A DNA stretch of 64,000 nucleotides from assembly GCF_900172215.1 (NCBI RefSeq), contig NZ_FWFP01000012.1, positions 1 through 64,000 of the forward strand. The letters are read 5' to 3'. The stretch's first letter is position 1; every line of letters begins with the position of its first letter. The position numbers were made by a program, and so were the translations under genes. Shown in pieces: positions 62,480 to 64,000 of the stretch. The notes beneath the pieces are model-generated. The model saw nothing but the letters and a program-made list of their open reading frames with translations, was not told the DNA's origin and did not search any database. Source of the stretch: Ruegeria meonggei. GTDB lineage: Bacteria > Pseudomonadota > Alphaproteobacteria > Rhodobacterales > Rhodobacteraceae.

Positions 62480-64000
62480 ATGACTAATAGGCGAGGCGCG
62501 GGCATATCCTGCGGAGGGCAAAAGCCGGAAAACAAGATTTTGTGGCGACCACTAGCGTTATTTATTCTTATTTCCCTTGTGAGTTTAATGCCTGCCCCTA
62601 GGGCAGCATGGGCTCAGTCTTTCACCATCAACTCGTTTGATGTCGAGGGCAATCAGCGCATCGAAACTTCGACGATTATCGCGCGGACGGGGATTGAACC
62701 GGGGCAGACGGTAACCGCCGGACAATTGAACGACGCCTTTCAGCGATTGCTTGACAGTGGTGTTTTTGAGACAGTTGAACTGACGCCACGCGGCAACACC
62801 TTGCTGATTGAGGTCGAGGAATACCCGACGATCAACCAGATCAGCGTCGAAGGGAATCGCCGCGTTAAGGACGATGTCCTTCTGGAAGCTATCTCTTCTG
62901 AATCTCGTCGGGTCTTTACGCCCCAGGTGGCCGAAGCGGATGCTGATTTGATCGCCGAGATATATTCCTCGCAGGGCCGTGTATCCGCGACCGTCATTCC
63001 GCGCATCATTCGCCGCAGTGACAACCGGGTCGATCTGGTTTTCGAGGTGGCCGAAGGAACCACGATCGAAGTGGAGCGGGTCAGCTTTGTTGGCAACCGT
63101 GCTTATTCGGACCGTCGTTTGCGCCGGGTTTTGCAAACCAAACAGGCAAACGTGCTGCGGACCTTCCTGCGGGGTGACACGTTCATTGCCGACCGGATCG
63201 AGTTCGACAAACAGGTCATTCGGGATTTCTACCTGTCTCGTGGCTATGTCGATTTCCGCGTCAACAGCGCCAATGTTGAGTTTACACGAGAGAGAGACGC
63301 TTTCTTCCTGGTGATGAATATCACCGAGGGTCAAAAATTCTCATTTGGGCAGATTTCGACTGTCAGCGAAATTCCCGGGGTTGATCCTGCGATCTATCAG
63401 GAAGCTCTGAAAATCAAACCTGGCGTGACTTATACCCCGTCGCTGGTCGAGAACTCGATTGCGCGGATGGAGCGTCTGGGGATCAAGCAGGGCGTCGATT
63501 TCCTGCGCGTGGAACCACGAGTTTCCAGAAACCAACGAGATTTGACACTGGACGTTCAGTTTGTTCTGACTAAAGGTCCGCGGATTTTTGTTGAGCGGAT
63601 CGACATCGAAGGCAACACGACGACGCTGGACCGTGTGATCCGTCGTCAGTTCGACACTGTAGAAGGTGATCCTTTCAATCCGCGTGAAATTCGACAGGCT
63701 GCGGAACGCATTCGTGCCCTTGGTTTCTTTGCGGTTGCCGATGTGGAACCGCGCGAAGGGTCTTCGCCAAGCCAGGTGATTGTTGACGTGGATGTTGAAG
63801 AGCAACCAACCGGGTCGCTGAGCCTCGGTGGTAGCTACTCGGTGTCCGACGGTTTCGGAATCGCGGTTGGTTTGAGTGAATCGAACTTTCTGGGTCGTGG
63901 TCAAACAGTGAGCTTGAACTTGGCGACAGCACAGGACGCCGAGCAATACACGATCGGCTTTAGTGAACCCTATTTGTTGGGCCGCAAGCTGCGCTTTGAC
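62480..64000 (+). CDS. bamA: Outer membrane assembly factor BamA, 5' part
   Basis: The first 507 codons of BamA; the gene runs off the window. A signal peptide with a long basic front (about 1-47, cleavage near AWA-QS) precedes POTRA repeats, seen as successive VEGNQRIE, VEGNRRVKDD, FVGNRAYSD and IEGNTTTLDR openings (about 55, 117, 198 and 376). The beta-barrel begins near 450 (LSLGGSYSVSDGFG, then SNFLGRGQ). BamA is the core of the machine that folds and inserts outer-membrane proteins. I chose the ATG at 62480; a GTG at 62471 is in frame and could also be used. Confidence 0.95.
   Translation, partial: MTNRRGAGISCGGQKPENKILWRPLALFILISLVSLMPAPRAAWAQSFTINSFDVEGNQRIETSTIIARTGIEPGQTVTAGQLNDAFQRLLDSGVFETVELTPRGNTLLIEVEEYPTINQISVEGNRRVKDDVLLEAISSESRRVFTPQVAEADADLIAEIYSSQGRVSATVIPRIIRRSDNRVDLVFEVAEGTTIEVERVSFVGNRAYSDRRLRRVLQTKQANVLRTFLRGDTFIADRIEFDKQVIRDFYLSRGYVDFRVNSANVEFTRERDAFFLVMNITEGQKFSFGQISTVSEIPGVDPAIYQEALKIKPGVTYTPSLVENSIARMERLGIKQGVDFLRVEPRVSRNQRDLTLDVQFVLTKGPRIFVERIDIEGNTTTLDRVIRRQFDTVEGDPFNPREIRQAAERIRALGFFAVADVEPREGSSPSQVIVDVDVEEQPTGSLSLGGSYSVSDGFGIAVGLSESNFLGRGQTVSLNLATAQDAEQYTIGFSEPYLLGRKLRFD

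Noticed and set aside
1-64000. CRISPR arrays, tRNA and rRNA genes
   Set aside because: I saw no regularly spaced direct repeats and no tRNA T-arm or rRNA signatures apart from the tmRNA acceptor piece; a dedicated scan could still find something I missed.

Overview
The window reads as chromosomal DNA of a marine alphaproteobacterium of the family Rhodobacteraceae (Roseobacter group, Ruegeria-like). The grounds are the DMSP genes dmdA and acuI, a circularly permuted two-piece tmRNA with tag ANDNRAPVAVAA, the alphaproteobacterial F1-ATPase inhibitor zeta subunit, an RNase E with a long acidic insertion in its S1 domain, and an endolysin/holin pair resembling the lysis cassette of Rhodobacter gene transfer agents. 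Genus and species are inference.

Layout. 1-6975: an AT-richer accessory stretch with the end of an IS3-family element, an AsmA-family gene, a two-TM K+ channel and a three-gene exporter (AI-2E permease, HlyD adaptor, DUF2955 protein). 7164-17987: tkt; a coiled-coil gene with zapA and an MliC-like gene; the bolA-to-grxD operon; purL; a large MscS-family channel; and a LysR regulator. 18157-24475: indolepyruvate:ferredoxin oxidoreductase, a PlsC-like acyltransferase, murI and argC. 24483-28727: ccmE, ccmF and ccmH for cytochrome c maturation, split by the endolysin/holin pair. 28800-33921: enoyl-CoA hydratase, betaine-homocysteine methyltransferase, zeta subunit, purC, a MarC protein, purS and purQ. 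33958-40653: a DctB/DctD-like two-component pair whose response regulator lacks the GAFTGA loop, then rne with a 500-nt leader region, and tusA. 40759-48795: ccdA, a membrane alpha/beta-hydrolase with a P450, class I aldolase, tag, the fumC-DUF4169-RHH operon, a secreted protein and an SspB-type adaptor. 48872-52369: chromate resistance (chrB-chrA), an NTF2-like protein, ssrA and a DUF4345 protein. 53111-57334: a GntR regulator divergent from DUF2182-DUF1326-DinB-dmdA, then acuI. 57521-64000: frr-uppS-cdsA-dxr-rseP-(small ORF)-bamA, the classical envelope and isoprenoid block, cut by the window end.

How the genes connect. purL, purC, purS and purQ cover the FGAR amidotransferase complex and SAICAR synthesis. 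CcmE, CcmF, CcmH and CcdA act in cytochrome c assembly. DmdA demethylates DMSP, and AcuI reduces acryloyl-CoA from DMSP cleavage. frr to bamA couples ribosome recycling, undecaprenyl and CDP-diacylglycerol synthesis, the MEP pathway, sigma-E type proteolysis and outer-membrane assembly.

Most of the window is ordinary core genome. The parts most worth following up are the Cys/Met/His-rich DUF2182-DUF1326-DinB module joined to dmdA, the DctD-like regulator without GAFTGA, the lysis pair inside the ccm cluster, the exporter operon behind a three-half-site operator, a structured intergenic repeat present twice, and an unusual T-loop in the tmRNA.
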